A stretch of 64,000 nt of DNA from contig NZ_CANLBS010000002.1 in the NCBI RefSeq assembly GCF_947488945.1, positions 310,001 through 374,000 of the forward strand. The letters run 5' to 3'. Of the stretch, positions 17,576 to 26,543 are shown in pieces. The position numbers and the translations under genes are program-made. The DNA is from an uncultured Streptomyces sp. (GTDB taxonomy: Bacteria; Actinomycetota; Actinomycetes; Streptomycetales; Streptomycetaceae). The notes under the pieces are model-generated. The model ran no database searches. It saw only the letters and a list, made by a program, of their open reading frames with translations, and had not been told where the DNA came from. Positions within the stretch are counted from its first letter, which is position 1, and every line of letters begins with the position of its first letter.

Positions 17576-18652
17576 TCAATCCCGGTACGGAGCCGCCCCC
17601 GGAAGGGTGACCTGTATGCGGCAGCCGCGAACAGATTCGGCCACGCCGATCCGGCCGCCGTGCATGTCCACCGCCCAGCGCGCGATGGCCAGGCCCAGCC
17701 CGGTGCCGCCGTCGCTGCCGGGGCCGTGCGGGGAGGGGGCCTGCCCCCGGTTGAACCGCTCGAACACCCGGTGCCGCTCGGCCTCCGGGATGCCCGGACC
17801 CTCGTCGACGACCTCCAGCTCCAGCGACTCCGGCAGCGGCCCCGGCCGGGCCAGCACGGTGACCCGGCCGTGCGGCGGGCTGTGCTTGACCGCGTTGTCG
17901 ATGAGGTTGGCCACCACCTGGTGCAGCCGCTCCGCGTCCGCGTACGCCGTCATCTCGGCCGGCCGCACGTCCAGGTGGAGATGGACGTCGGTGCGCGCGT
18001 GGTTGCCGGAACCGGACGACAGCGTGCGGTGCTGCGCCGCCAGGTTCGCCTCCTTCAGCACGCCCGCGAGATACGGCCACACCTCGAAGCGGCGCGCCTT
18101 CAGCGGGACGACACCGTTGTCCAGACGCGACAGGTCGAGCAGCGTCTCCACGAGCCGCCCCAGCCGCTCGGTCTGCTTGAGCGCGGTGCGCATCGTCTCG
18201 GGATCCGCGCTCGACACCCCGTCCACCACGTTCTCCAGCACGGCTCTCAGCGCCGCGATGGGGGTCCGCAGCTCGTGCGAGACGTTGGCGACCAGCTCCT
18301 TGCGGTGCCGGTCGACCGCCTCCAGGTCGTCCGCCATGCGGTTGATCGTCTGGGCCAGGTCGCCGAGTTCGTCCCGCCGGCCCGCACCGCTGACGCGCCG
18401 CGTGTAGTCACCGTGCGAGATGGATCTCGCCACCGCCCGCATCTCGTCCAGCGGCGCGGTCAGGCCGTGCGCCACGAACTGTGTGATCAGCAGCGTCGCG
18501 ATCACGGAGAACACCGTGATGAAACGGAACTCCGTACGGGTCCGCAGGGCGACGATCAGCAGCCCCGTGGTGATGAACACGGAGATGACGACGAGCGCGC
18601 CCAGCTTGGCCTTGATCGAGAAGGGGCGCAGCCGGGACCCTGGCGGGCTCAT
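17576..18652 (-). CDS. Sensor histidine kinase (HAMP, HisKA, HATPase)
   Basis: 358 residues from ATG 18652, overlapping the response regulator stop by 4 bp (ATGA). Two hydrophobic segments (LGALVVISVFITTGLLIVAL and FITVFSVIATLLITQFVAHG) lie so close together that almost no extracytoplasmic loop is left, so it probably senses within or at the membrane. A HAMP domain follows, then the H box VANVSHELRTPIAAL, N box NLIDNAVKHSP, and DEGPGIPE and GTGLGLAIA. It phosphorylates the partner regulator encoded immediately upstream. The pair sits next to kgd, but the gap between them (17318-17575) has no shared regulator site that I can see. Confidence 0.92.
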   Translation of the reverse strand: MSPPGSRLRPFSIKAKLGALVVISVFITTGLLIVALRTRTEFRFITVFSVIATLLITQFVAHGLTAPLDEMRAVARSISHGDYTRRVSGAGRRDELGDLAQTINRMADDLEAVDRHRKELVANVSHELRTPIAALRAVLENVVDGVSSADPETMRTALKQTERLGRLVETLLDLSRLDNGVVPLKARRFEVWPYLAGVLKEANLAAQHRTLSSGSGNHARTDVHLHLDVRPAEMTAYADAERLHQVVANLIDNAVKHSPPHGRVTVLARPGPLPESLELEVVDEGPGIPEAERHRVFERFNRGQAPSPHGPGSDGGTGLGLAIARWAVDMHGGRIGVAESVRGCRIQVTLPGAAPYRD

Positions 18653-19386
18653 GGCGCCGGGGTCTCCAGCGCGTAGCCGACCCCGTGCACGGTGCGGATC
18701 CGCTCCGCGCCGATCTTCCGGCGGAGCGCCTTGATGTGGCTGTCGACGGTACGGGTGCCGGACGCGTCGGCCCAGTCCCACACCTCCGCCAGCAACTGCT
18801 CCCGCGAGAGCACCGCGCGCGGGGTGTTGGCCAGGCACACCAGCAGGTCGAACTCGGTCGGCGTCAGGTGGACGTCGTCCGTCCGCACCCGGACCCGGCG
18901 CTGCGCGTGGTCGATCTCCAGCTCGCCGAGGCGCAGGATCCCGCTGCGCGGGGTCACCGCGGCCAGCGCGGCCCGCTCGACCCGGCGCAGCAGCACGTGC
19001 ACCCGGGCCGCCAGCTCCCGCATGGAGAACGGCTTGGTCATGTAGTCGTCCGCGCCGACGCCGAGACCGACCAGCATGTCCGTCTCGTCGTCGCGCGCGG
19101 TGAGCATCAGCACCGGCACCGGACGCTGGGCCTGCACACGGCGGCAGACCTCCAGCCCGTCGAAGCCGGGAAGCATGATGTCGAGCACCATCAGGTCGGG
19201 CTGCCACGCCTCGGCCGCGTCCACGGCCGCGGGTCCGTCCGGCGCGGTCTGCACGAGGAAGCCCTCGGCCCGCAGCCGGGCGGCGATGGCGTCGACGATC
19301 GTGACGTCGTCCTCGACGACCAGGACCCGGCGCTGAGCCCCGGGGGTCGCCGCCGCGCCGTTGTGCGTGGTGTGTGTCTGTTCCAT
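18649..19386 (-). CDS. OmpR-family response regulator
   Basis: 245 residues from ATG 19386; an upstream in-frame ATG at 19419 is an alternative. The receiver domain has DD (EDDVTIVD), phospho-acceptor Asp in LMVLDIMLPGFDG and Lys in DYMTKPF. The winged helix has HLTPTEFDLLVCLANTP and RTVDSHIKALRRKIG. It is first in a two-gene operon with the histidine kinase, whose start overlaps its stop. Target genes unknown. Confidence 0.93.
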   Translation of the reverse strand: MEQTHTTHNGAAATPGAQRRVLVVEDDVTIVDAIAARLRAEGFLVQTAPDGPAAVDAAEAWQPDLMVLDIMLPGFDGLEVCRRVQAQRPVPVLMLTARDDETDMLVGLGVGADDYMTKPFSMRELAARVHVLLRRVERAALAAVTPRSGILRLGELEIDHAQRRVRVRTDDVHLTPTEFDLLVCLANTPRAVLSREQLLAEVWDWADASGTRTVDSHIKALRRKIGAERIRTVHGVGYALETPAP

Positions 19387-19609
19387 CGCCCCGCCCCTGC
19401 CCGTTCCGCCCGAGGTCATTCCCCGGCAGTACGGTCTTCGCTCGTCGATTGCGTACGTGATCCGATTGCCGCTCAGCAGCGTAGAGGCAGCGGGCGGTTC
19501 CCGGCTACGCAGGGTGTTGCCCCTTCCTTCGGGGCCGGCTGGTACCGGAGGATCGCAACGCCCGGCAATGTACCGATTGCTCCGGACCCGCCGGGCCGGG
19601 CGGGCGTGG

Positions 19610-20326
19610 TCACCCGTCCCGAAGTGCGAGATGAACCACGTCGGGGGCGCCTCGGGCAACCGTGACCTCTTCGGTCCGTACGCCGTTGAATCCGGCATTC
19701 CGTAGCGCCTGCTCGAAAGGTTCGGACGGCTGTGCGGACCAGACGGCGAGCACGCCGCCCTGCGTCAGCCGGTCCCGGCAGGCGGCGAGCCCCGCGGGGG
19801 AGTACAGCCCGCCGTTGTCCTCGGTGACCGTCCAGTCCGGGCCGTTGTCGATGTCCAGACACAGGGCGTCGTAACGCTCCGTGCCGGTACGCAGGTGGTG
19901 GACGAGATCCGTCCGCACCAGCTCCGTCCGCGGGTCCGCCAGCGCCCCCGCGGTGAGCGCGGCGAGCGGGCCCCCCAGGTGCCAGTCGACGATCGCCTGC
20001 TCCCGTTCCACGACCACGATCCGGCCCCAGCGCGGCTCGTCGGCGGCGTGCGTGAGCGAGAAGCCGACGCCGAGCCCGCCGATGAGCACGCTGGGACCGG
20101 TGCGCCGGGCCGGCAGCGCGGCGAGCGCCGCGTCCACCAGCAGCCGTTCGGACCGTCCGTCCGAGGTGTCCATCAGGAAGCACCCGTTGGCGATGATCTC
20201 GAAGTCGTCCCCGCGCCGGCGCAGCACCACCTCGCCGAACGGACCCTCGCGGCGGTCGAGGGTGACGGGGGCTTCGGGGGCGTCGGCGGCGGCGGGCGTG
20301 ACGGGGGCGGAAGGGGCGCTGGACAC
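19610..20326 (-). CDS. Spermidine-synthase-like methyltransferase-fold protein
   Basis: 238 residues from GTG 20326 with AGGGAG ten bases upstream. The core is the Rossmann fold of spermidine synthases: SVLIGGLGVGFSLTHA (SAM/dcSAM loop), IVVVEREQAIVDWH, YDALCLDIDNGPDW and GGVLAVWSAQPSEPFEQAL. The family's catalytic Asp context is partly kept (DIDNGPD), but the substrate cannot be told; several actinobacterial paralogues have no proven polyamine role. It lies between the histidine phosphatase and the two-component pair, each apparently with its own promoter; TATAGAT at about 20378-20384 (leftward) is a plausible -10. Confidence 0.8.
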   Translation of the reverse strand: MSSAPSAPVTPAAADAPEAPVTLDRREGPFGEVVLRRRGDDFEIIANGCFLMDTSDGRSERLLVDAALAALPARRTGPSVLIGGLGVGFSLTHAADEPRWGRIVVVEREQAIVDWHLGGPLAALTAGALADPRTELVRTDLVHHLRTGTERYDALCLDIDNGPDWTVTEDNGGLYSPAGLAACRDRLTQGGVLAVWSAQPSEPFEQALRNAGFNGVRTEEVTVARGAPDVVHLALRDG

Positions 20327-20505
20327 GCGAAGGGTCTCCCTGCTCTCCGGTGGTGTGCGGTCGGTGTCCCCTTTATCTATACGCGGACACCGGGCGGCCG
20401 CACAGGCGTTATCAGGGAGACGGACCGGTACGGGTGGGCGGAACGCGCGGCGCGCGTTCGACCGGCGCGCGTCCGTCGGACGAAGCCCGGAACCACGGCG
20501 TCGCG

Positions 20506-21138
20506 TCAGAGGTGGCGGGCCGCCGTTGCCGGGAAACCGGTCCAGTGGAGTTCGGCGGGCAGGTGCCGCATGTCGTTGACGAGTGGGACGGACGGCGGAC
20601 GGCCCGGGGTGTAGCGGATGACCGTCAGGGCCGCGTTGGCGGGGTCCAGGCAGCCGAGCCACCGCCACTCGGGCGCCTGCACGGCATCCCGGACCAGCCA
20701 TGCGACGAGGAAGGCATGGGTGACCAGCAGTTCGTGCCGGTCCTCGTCGCCCGCCACGGTTCCGGTGAACCGCTCCAGCGCCCGCCGGGCCAGCTCGGGA
20801 CCGCGCCGCCGGTCCTCGGCGGGGGTCCGGGCGAGGAAGCGCAGGAAGAGGTCGGCGGAATCGTGCGGCAGCTCCGACCGGTCCGGGACGTGGGGGACGT
20901 AGTCGCCCGCCTCCTCCGACGGCGTCACCGGGACGCCGTCGAGCTGCCCGGCGACCAGTCGGGCGGTCTCCTCGGCGCGGGGGAGGGGGCCGTGGTGGAC
21001 GGCGGCCAACGGGACTTCCCGCAGGCGCCGGCCGAGGAGCACCGCCTGCCGGCGCCCCCGCTCGGTCAGCCGGCTCTCGTCGGGCGTGGCCTCACCGTGC
21101 CGCGCGATCCAGAGGTACCGGGTGCCGCCCCCGCTCAT
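20506..21138 (-). CDS. Histidine phosphatase family protein
   Basis: 210 residues from ATG 21138 with AAGGAG five bases upstream. It has the RHG motif (WIARHGEA), LTERGRRQAVLLGRRL, PLPRAEETARL and a second-half LLVTHAFLVAWL that supplies the other catalytic His. It is probably a broad phosphomonoesterase or small-molecule phosphatase. The gene stands divergent from lon. A hairpin with GAACGCGCG/CGCGCGTTC arms at 20441-20459 follows its stop and may terminate it. Confidence 0.88.
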   Translation of the reverse strand: MSGGGTRYLWIARHGEATPDESRLTERGRRQAVLLGRRLREVPLAAVHHGPLPRAEETARLVAGQLDGVPVTPSEEAGDYVPHVPDRSELPHDSADLFLRFLARTPAEDRRRGPELARRALERFTGTVAGDEDRHELLVTHAFLVAWLVRDAVQAPEWRWLGCLDPANAALTVIRYTPGRPPSVPLVNDMRHLPAELHWTGFPATAARHL

Positions 21139-21345
21139 GCCTGCTCCTTCGAACCACCGACAGCCGTGTCAGGCGGGGGACGCCCGTCCCGTGCCCGGTG
21201 GTTCCCGCCGTGCGGCTCGCCCCGCCGCGGAAGACGCCGGGCCGCCCCGGTGTTCGCGGGAGAGGGGCCCGGCCCGGTCGGAGCGACCGTCCCGCTGATC
21301 GCTCAGAGCGAACACCGCTTGAGGAACAATCCTCGGCTCACAAGC

Positions 21346-21366
21346 ATTGAGTCCATATAGCTCAAC
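21346..21366 (+). promoter_or_regulatory. HAIR-like HspR operator in the lon promoter
   Basis: ATTGAGT-N7-GCTCAAC (21346-21366) matches the HspR-associated inverted repeat CTTGAGT-N7-ACTCAAG at 11 of 14 positions with the exact spacer. It lies 21 bp upstream of the lon ATG. HspR control of lon is described in S. lividans. A further CTTGAG (21318-21323) lies just upstream. Confidence 0.75.
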
Positions 21367-21387
21367 TTGACTGCCGAAGGGAAGATC

Positions 21388-23808
21388 ATGGCTACGGAGT
21401 CCAAGGCGTTCACCCCGTTCGACCTGCCTGTGCTGCCACTCGATGACGAAGTCGTGCTGCCCGGAATGGTGGTGCCCGTCGATCTGTCGGACAGCGAGGT
21501 GCGGGACGCGGTCGAGGCCGCGCAGGCGGCGGTCCGGCCGGGCGGCGGGAAGCCCGAGGTGGTGCTGGTGCCGCGGGTCGACGGCACGTACACCGCCACG
21601 GGTGTGCTCGGCACCGTCGAGCAGGTCGGCCGGCTGTCGGACGGCGACCCCGGCGCGATCATCCGGGCCCGCGAGCGGGTGCGCATCGGCACCGGCACGA
21701 GCGGCCCCGGCCGGGCGCTGTGGGTGGAGGCCACCCGGATCGCGTCGAGCGTGCCCGAGCCGCTCCCCGGAGCCGTGGCGGAACTGGTCAAGGAGTACAA
21801 GGCGCTCGCCACCACCTGGCTCAAGAAGCGCGGCGCCTGGCAGGTCGTGGACCGGGTGCAGCAGATCGACGACGTCTCCGCGCTCGCCGACAACTCCGGT
21901 TACTCCCCCTTCCTCACCACCGCGCAGAAGGTGCGGCTGCTGGAGACGTCCGACCCCGTCGAGCGGCTGAAGCTCGCCGTCCAGTGGCTGGGCGAGCACC
22001 TGGCCGAGCAGGACGTGGCCGAGTCCATCGCCAAGGACGTCCAGGAGGGCGTCGACAAGCAGCAGCGCGAGTTCCTGCTCCGCCGCCAGCTCGACGCCGT
22101 CCGCAAGGAACTGTCCGAGCTGAACGGCGACGCGGACGACGAGTCCGGCGACTACCGGGCCCGCGTCGAGGCCGCCGACCTGCCCGAGCACGTCCGCGAG
22201 GCCGCGCTCAAGGAGGTCGAGAAGCTGGAACGCGCCTCCGACCAGAGCCCCGAGGGTTCCTGGATCCGCACCTGGCTGGACACCGTCCTCGAACTCCCGT
22301 GGAACGAGCGGACCGAGGACGCCTACGACATCCGCGGCGCGCAGGCGGTCCTGGACGCCGAGCACGCGGGCCTGCAGGACGTGAAGGAACGCATCACCGA
22401 GTACCTCGCCGTGCGCAAGCGCCGGGCCGACCGCGGCCTCGGCGTGGTGGGCGGGCGGCGCGGCGGCGCGGTGCTGGCCCTGGTCGGTCCGCCCGGTGTC
22501 GGGAAGACCTCGCTCGGCGAGTCCGTGGCGCACGCGATGGGCCGCAAGTTCGTCCGGGTCGCGCTGGGCGGCGTCCGGGACGAGGCGGAGATCCGCGGTC
22601 ACCGGCGCACCTACGTCGGGGCGCTCCCCGGCCGCATCGTGCGGGCGGTCAAGGAGGCCGGTTCGATGAACCCGGTCGTTCTGCTCGACGAGATCGACAA
22701 GGTGGGATCGGACTTCCGGGGCGACCCGGCCGCCGCCCTCCTCGAAGTGCTCGACCCCGCGCAGAACCACACCTTCCGCGACCACTACCTGGAGGTCGAA
22801 CTCGACCTGAGCGACGTGGTCTTCCTCGCCACCGCCAACGTCCTGGAGTCCATCCCGGAGGCACTCCTCGACCGCATGGAGCTGGTGCGCCTGGACGGCT
22901 ACACCGAGGACGAGAAGGTCGTCATCGCCCGGGACCACCTGCTGCCGCGCCAGTTGGAGCGGGCCGGTCTGGAGCGGGACGAGGTCACCGTGGACGAGTC
23001 CGCGCTGCGCAGGCTGGCGGGCGAGTACACCCGCGAGGCGGGCGTGCGCACCTTGGAGCGGTCCATCGCCCGACTGCTGCGCAAGGTCGCGGCCCAGCAC
23101 GAACTGGGCGACCGGGAACTGCCGTTCACCGTCACCGACGACGATCTGCGGGGGCTGATCGGACGGCCGCACCACGTGCCCGAGTCCGCCCAGGACCCGG
23201 CGGAGCGGCGCACCGCGGTGCCGGGCGTGGCCACCGGCCTCGCCGTGACCGGCGCGGGCGGCGACGTGCTGTTCGTGGAGGCGTCGCTGGCCGACCCGGA
23301 GACGGGCGCGTCCGGACTGACCCTGACCGGTCAGCTCGGCGACGTGATGAAGGAGTCCGCGCAGATCGCGCTCAGCTTCCTGCGCTCGCACGGGGCCGAG
23401 CTGGAACTGCCGGTCGCCGACCTGAAGGACCGGGGCACGCACATCCACTTCCCCGCGGGCGCGGTCCCCAAGGACGGCCCGAGCGCCGGCATCACCATGA
23501 CGACGGCGCTGGCGTCGCTGCTCTCCGGGCGGCTGGTCCGCACGGACGTGGCCATGACCGGCGAGGTGTCGCTGACCGGACGGGTGCTGCCCATCGGCGG
23601 CCTGAAGCAGAAGCTGCTGGCGGCGCACCGGGCGGGCATCACCACGGTGGTGATCCCCAAGCGGAACGAGGCCGACCTGGACGACGTCCCGGCCGAGGTC
23701 CTGGAGAAGCTGGAGGTCCACCCGGTGACCGATGTCCGCCAGGTGCTGGAGATCGCGCTCGCTCCGGCGACCGCCGAGGCGGAGCGTCAGGTTCCGATGG
23801 CGGCGTGA
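21388..23808 (+). CDS. lon: ATP-dependent Lon protease
   Basis: 806 residues from ATG 21388 with GAAGGGAAG upstream; in-frame TTG 21367 lies inside the operator and is unlikely. It has the Lon substrate-binding N-domain (LPVLPLDDEVVLPGMVVPV), AAA+ with Walker A GPPGVGKTSLGES and Walker B VLLDEIDKVG, and the protease domain with catalytic Ser in PKDGPSAGITM and Lys in GGLKQKLLAAHRAG. It is a cytoplasmic heat-inducible protease that degrades misfolded and regulatory proteins. Full length and intact. Regulation by HspR through the HAIR-like box is likely. It ends at a strong bidirectional terminator. Confidence 0.97.
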   Translation: MATESKAFTPFDLPVLPLDDEVVLPGMVVPVDLSDSEVRDAVEAAQAAVRPGGGKPEVVLVPRVDGTYTATGVLGTVEQVGRLSDGDPGAIIRARERVRIGTGTSGPGRALWVEATRIASSVPEPLPGAVAELVKEYKALATTWLKKRGAWQVVDRVQQIDDVSALADNSGYSPFLTTAQKVRLLETSDPVERLKLAVQWLGEHLAEQDVAESIAKDVQEGVDKQQREFLLRRQLDAVRKELSELNGDADDESGDYRARVEAADLPEHVREAALKEVEKLERASDQSPEGSWIRTWLDTVLELPWNERTEDAYDIRGAQAVLDAEHAGLQDVKERITEYLAVRKRRADRGLGVVGGRRGGAVLALVGPPGVGKTSLGESVAHAMGRKFVRVALGGVRDEAEIRGHRRTYVGALPGRIVRAVKEAGSMNPVVLLDEIDKVGSDFRGDPAAALLEVLDPAQNHTFRDHYLEVELDLSDVVFLATANVLESIPEALLDRMELVRLDGYTEDEKVVIARDHLLPRQLERAGLERDEVTVDESALRRLAGEYTREAGVRTLERSIARLLRKVAAQHELGDRELPFTVTDDDLRGLIGRPHHVPESAQDPAERRTAVPGVATGLAVTGAGGDVLFVEASLADPETGASGLTLTGQLGDVMKESAQIALSFLRSHGAELELPVADLKDRGTHIHFPAGAVPKDGPSAGITMTTALASLLSGRLVRTDVAMTGEVSLTGRVLPIGGLKQKLLAAHRAGITTVVIPKRNEADLDDVPAEVLEKLEVHPVTDVRQVLEIALAPATAEAERQVPMAA

Positions 23809-23888
23809 GGGGCCCGCGCACGGGTGCGGCGCGCACCGCGCGTCCCGCCGGGACGTGCGCCTGACCGCTCCGCCCCCGTACGACGACC

Positions 23889-23926
23889 GACGGCGTCCCC
23901 CGCGCACCCGCGCGGGGGGCGCCGTC
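23889..23926. terminator. 17-bp hairpin between convergent lon and deacetylase genes
   Basis: A 17-base arm from 23889 (GACGGCG-T-CCCCCGCGC) pairs throughout with 23910-23926, with one T-G wobble, around a four-base loop. It serves both transcripts. Confidence 0.87.
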
Positions 23927-23947
23927 CCGTCCGCGCACCGGCCGGCG

Positions 23948-24706
23948 TCACGGCCGGTAGACGGTTCCCGGCACCGGTTCGGCCGGCGCCATCAGCTGGG
24001 GGACCGTCACGAAGGTGTAGCCGCGTGCCTCAAGGGTCCGGACGATGCCGGGGACGGCGGGCACCGTGCCGGGGTAGATGTCGTGCAGCAGGATGACGCC
24101 GTCCTTGTCCGCCTGGTCCAGGATGCGCTTCTCGATCAGCGCGGAGTCGTTGGTGGAGTAGTCCTTCGCGGTGGCGCTCCACAGGATCTGCGCGAGCCCC
24201 AGTTCCTCGCAGACCTTCGCCACCGTGGCGTCGGTGCGGCCCTGCGGCGGACGCATCAGCCGCGGCGCGCGGCCGGTGATCTTCGCTATGGCGTCCTGCG
24301 TCTTCCGCAGCTCGGCCCGTATCGCGCCGGGGCTCCTGCCGGTCAGGATCTGGTGCGACCAGGTGTGGTTGGCCACCTCGTGTCCCTCGGCCGCGATCCG
24401 GCGGACGGTGTCCGGGTGCTTGAGGACGTGGTTCTCGCCGAGCAGGAAGAAGGTGGCCGGCACCTTCTCCTCCTTCAGGATGTCGAGCAGGTGCCCGGTG
24501 TCCTTGCCGGGGCCCGCGTCGAAGGTCAGCGCGATGCACTTCGCCTTCCGGCAGTCGACCGCCCCGACCGCGCCCCCGGCGTCGGCCTGCGCGCGGGCGG
24601 TGGCGGGCGCGGTGGTCGCCATCGAGCAGCCGCCCAGGGCGAGCGTCACCACGGCCGCCAGGGCGCGGGCCGTCCGGCGGGAGAGCGACGAGGACTTCTG
24701 GGGCAC
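23948..24706 (-). CDS. Lipoprotein polysaccharide deacetylase (NodB homology)
   Basis: About 252 residues from GTG 24706; in-frame starts further upstream run through the MarR operator. A lipoprotein signal has RRTARALAAVVTLALGGC, with Cys as the lipid anchor. NodB motifs follow: TFDAGPG, HTWSH (metal His pair), RPPQGRTD and ILLHD. The second Asp of the usual TFDDGP is Ala, which removes one metal ligand candidate, as in some actinobacterial relatives. It probably deacetylates a cell-wall or surface glycan on the outside of the membrane. It is divergent from a marR gene across a shared palindrome. Confidence 0.88.
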   Translation of the reverse strand: MPQKSSSLSRRTARALAAVVTLALGGCSMATTAPATARAQADAGGAVGAVDCRKAKCIALTFDAGPGKDTGHLLDILKEEKVPATFFLLGENHVLKHPDTVRRIAAEGHEVANHTWSHQILTGRSPGAIRAELRKTQDAIAKITGRAPRLMRPPQGRTDATVAKVCEELGLAQILWSATAKDYSTNDSALIEKRILDQADKDGVILLHDIYPGTVPAVPGIVRTLEARGYTFVTVPQLMAPAEPVPGTVYRP

Positions 24707-24760
24707 GACGACGTCCGATCTGCGTACGGAAGGGCGCACAGGTGTACGACCGAGGCGGAC

Positions 24761-24777
24761 TATACACAACGTGTATA
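24761..24777. promoter_or_regulatory. Palindromic operator between the deacetylase and marR genes
   Basis: TATACAC-AAC-GTGTATA (24761-24777) is a perfect 7-bp inverted repeat with a three-base spacer, in an AT-rich patch between the divergent genes. This is the size and shape bound by MarR dimers. Confidence 0.72.
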
Positions 24778-24921
24778 CGTCGAGTGTCTAGTGGAGTCGC
24801 CGCAAGGGGCCCGGCCGTCGGCCGTCCCGGCTGCGAAATACTGGCGGAGCCGCGGGAAGGGCCCGCGGCCGGCGAGGCGCCCCGGACGGGGCGGCCCGCG
24901 GAGCGCGAAGGGGTGCGGAGC

Positions 24922-25404
24922 GTGGACGCAGGCAGCGGCGCCGGTGGGCGGGACGTGCCGGGGCCGGTGACCGGACCACCTGAATTCCTCGCCCTGGAGC
25001 GCGAGTTGGGAGTCCTGCTGCGCAGGGCGCGGGCCAACTCGGGGGAGATGGCGCGGCAGGTCCACCCCGACCTGGAGGCGGCCGCCTACGGCCTGCTGGC
25101 CCGGCTGGAGGCCGCGGGGTCGCAGCGGGCCACCGATCTCGCCGCGTACGTCGGCGTCGGCAAGGCGACCATGAGCCGTCAACTGCGCGCCCTGGAGGAC
25201 CTCGGACTGGTGAGCCGGGAGCGTGACCCCGACGACGGCCGTGCCTGGCTGCTGCGGCTCACCGACGAGGGCCTGGACCGCTTCCGCGCGGTCCGGGACG
25301 CCCGGCGGGCGCGCTACGCGAGCAGGCTGGCCGGTTGGGACCCCCACGAGGTCGCCGAACTGGCCAGGCTGCTGCACCACTTGAACGAACGCGCCGCCGG
25401 CTGA
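24922..25404 (+). CDS. MarR-family regulator
   Basis: 160 residues from GTG 24922 with AAGGGG nine bases upstream; GTG 24913 is an alternative, and longer starts run into the operator. The winged helix has SQRATDLAAYVGVGKATMSRQL (recognition helix) and the wing ERDPDDGRAWLLRLT. MarR proteins are dimeric repressors that sense small ligands or oxidants; no Cys suited to redox sensing is visible. The perfect palindrome between this gene and the divergent deacetylase is the likely target, giving control of both. Confidence 0.87.
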   Translation: MDAGSGAGGRDVPGPVTGPPEFLALERELGVLLRRARANSGEMARQVHPDLEAAAYGLLARLEAAGSQRATDLAAYVGVGKATMSRQLRALEDLGLVSRERDPDDGRAWLLRLTDEGLDRFRAVRDARRARYASRLAGWDPHEVAELARLLHHLNERAAG

Positions 25405-25436
25405 GGGTTTCCGGTCGCCCGGTGCCCAACCCTCAG
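25401..25436. terminator. Hairpin across the stops of two convergent genes
   Basis: CTGAGGGTT (25401-25409) pairs with AACCCTCAG (25428-25436). The arms contain the stop codons of both the marR gene and the PP2C-like gene. Confidence 0.65.
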
Positions 25437-26233
25437 AATTCCGCGAACACCACGGCCGCGTCGTCGTGCGTCTTCCCGCCCAGCGGGGCGGGGCCCGCCG
25501 CGTCGGCCCGTTCCAGCTCCCGTACGCGCTCGATGAGTCCGCGCGGTCCCGACTCCCGTACCACCCCCAGCAGGGCTGCCCAGTCGCCCTGGTGGAACCT
25601 CTCGGTCCAGCGGCTCGCGCCGTCCGACATCGCGGTGACCGACCGGACCTCGGTGAGCGGCGCCCGGCCGGTCACCGCGCGGGAGGCGACCGACGGATCG
25701 GCCGCCGCGGTGAAGAAGCCGCCCTCCCGGTTGCGCAGCGTGGCGTCCACCGTCGCGACCGACGCCAGCGCGCTCCGCGGCAGCCGGTCCAACCGGTCGT
25801 CGAGCACCGCGCGGACCGCCCCGTCGGGCGCTTCGAGCAGCAGCACGGCGTCGCACAGCACCAGGTATTCGATCGTCCGTGCGTCCCAGCGCGCCAGCGC
25901 CACCGTGGCCTGCGGAGTGCGGGGGTGAGAAAGGTCACAGGAAGTCCGGTGAACGTCGGCGGTGCGCCGGATGGACTCCGCGAGCACCTCCGGCAGGGTC
26001 AGATCCGGGTGTGAAACCGACAGTTCGGCCAGTGACCCGCCGAGGCGCGAGGTGAACCACGGCACTGTGTGTGAACAGCCCACGTCGTGGGCCGGCGGAG
26101 TCACTCCGTCGAGCGCCACGACGAATCCGCCGTGGCCCGAGGCCGGTAGGGCACCCGCCGCCCAGTCCTCGTCGGGTCGTTCGGGGCTGCCGGGGGCTCC
26201 CGCCATCTCGATGCGCATACGTTCAGTCTGCAC
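25433..26233 (-). CDS. PP2C-like phosphatase-fold protein
   Basis: 266 residues from GTG 26233 (GAAGGG five bases upstream); ATG 26218 is an alternative. Motifs line up with PP2C enzymes: VALDGVTPP (DG of the metal site), TVALARWD, VTAMSDGASRW (SDG) and the closing THDDAAVVFAEF (DD). The typical first Asp/Gly context is altered, so whether it still hydrolyses phosphate is uncertain. The conservon at 26.5 kb starts divergently from it. Partner kinase unknown. Confidence 0.72.
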   Translation of the reverse strand: MQTERMRIEMAGAPGSPERPDEDWAAGALPASGHGGFVVALDGVTPPAHDVGCSHTVPWFTSRLGGSLAELSVSHPDLTLPEVLAESIRRTADVHRTSCDLSHPRTPQATVALARWDARTIEYLVLCDAVLLLEAPDGAVRAVLDDRLDRLPRSALASVATVDATLRNREGGFFTAAADPSVASRAVTGRAPLTEVRSVTAMSDGASRWTERFHQGDWAALLGVVRESGPRGLIERVRELERADAAGPAPLGGKTHDDAAVVFAEF

Positions 26234-26431
26234 GAACCCTTCACCGTGCGCTCACGTGCCGGGGATTGGCCCGTACCAGCAGGTCAGAGGCGTCCCGGAG
26301 CGGGAACCTGGGACTCCGTCAGGGTGTGGGCGGGCATCCTGCCAAAGGCCGGGCGGAAGATCCAGCCCGTGTCCGATGTGTACCTCCGCCGCCGTGCGGG
26401 GAGAGTTGTTCGGCAACTCGTGATTGATGTT

Positions 26432-26445
26432 CACTCGTTCGAGTG
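26432..26445. promoter_or_regulatory. Perfect 14-bp palindrome upstream of the conservon
   Basis: CACTCG-TT-CGAGTG. It could be an operator or the stem of a small hairpin; it has no partner copy that I can find nearby. Confidence 0.4.
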
Positions 26446-26524
26446 GCGGAGTGGTTGATGCGCGCCCCCTGCTCATAACCGCTGGAATGGTCGGAAGCCG
26501 TACCAGCGGCGGGGGCGCCTGCGC

Positions 26525-26543
26525 AGGTGACCGTACGTCACCT
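26525..26543. promoter_or_regulatory. Inverted repeat just upstream of cvnA
   Basis: AGGTGAC-CGTAC-GTCACCT is a perfect 7-bp inverted repeat 12-27 bases before the candidate cvnA starts. It lies where it would block transcription or translation initiation. Confidence 0.55.

Noticed and set aside
26252..26476. Short reading frames of about 70 residues before the conservon
   Set aside because: They overlap palindromes and have no Shine-Dalgarno or coding bias.
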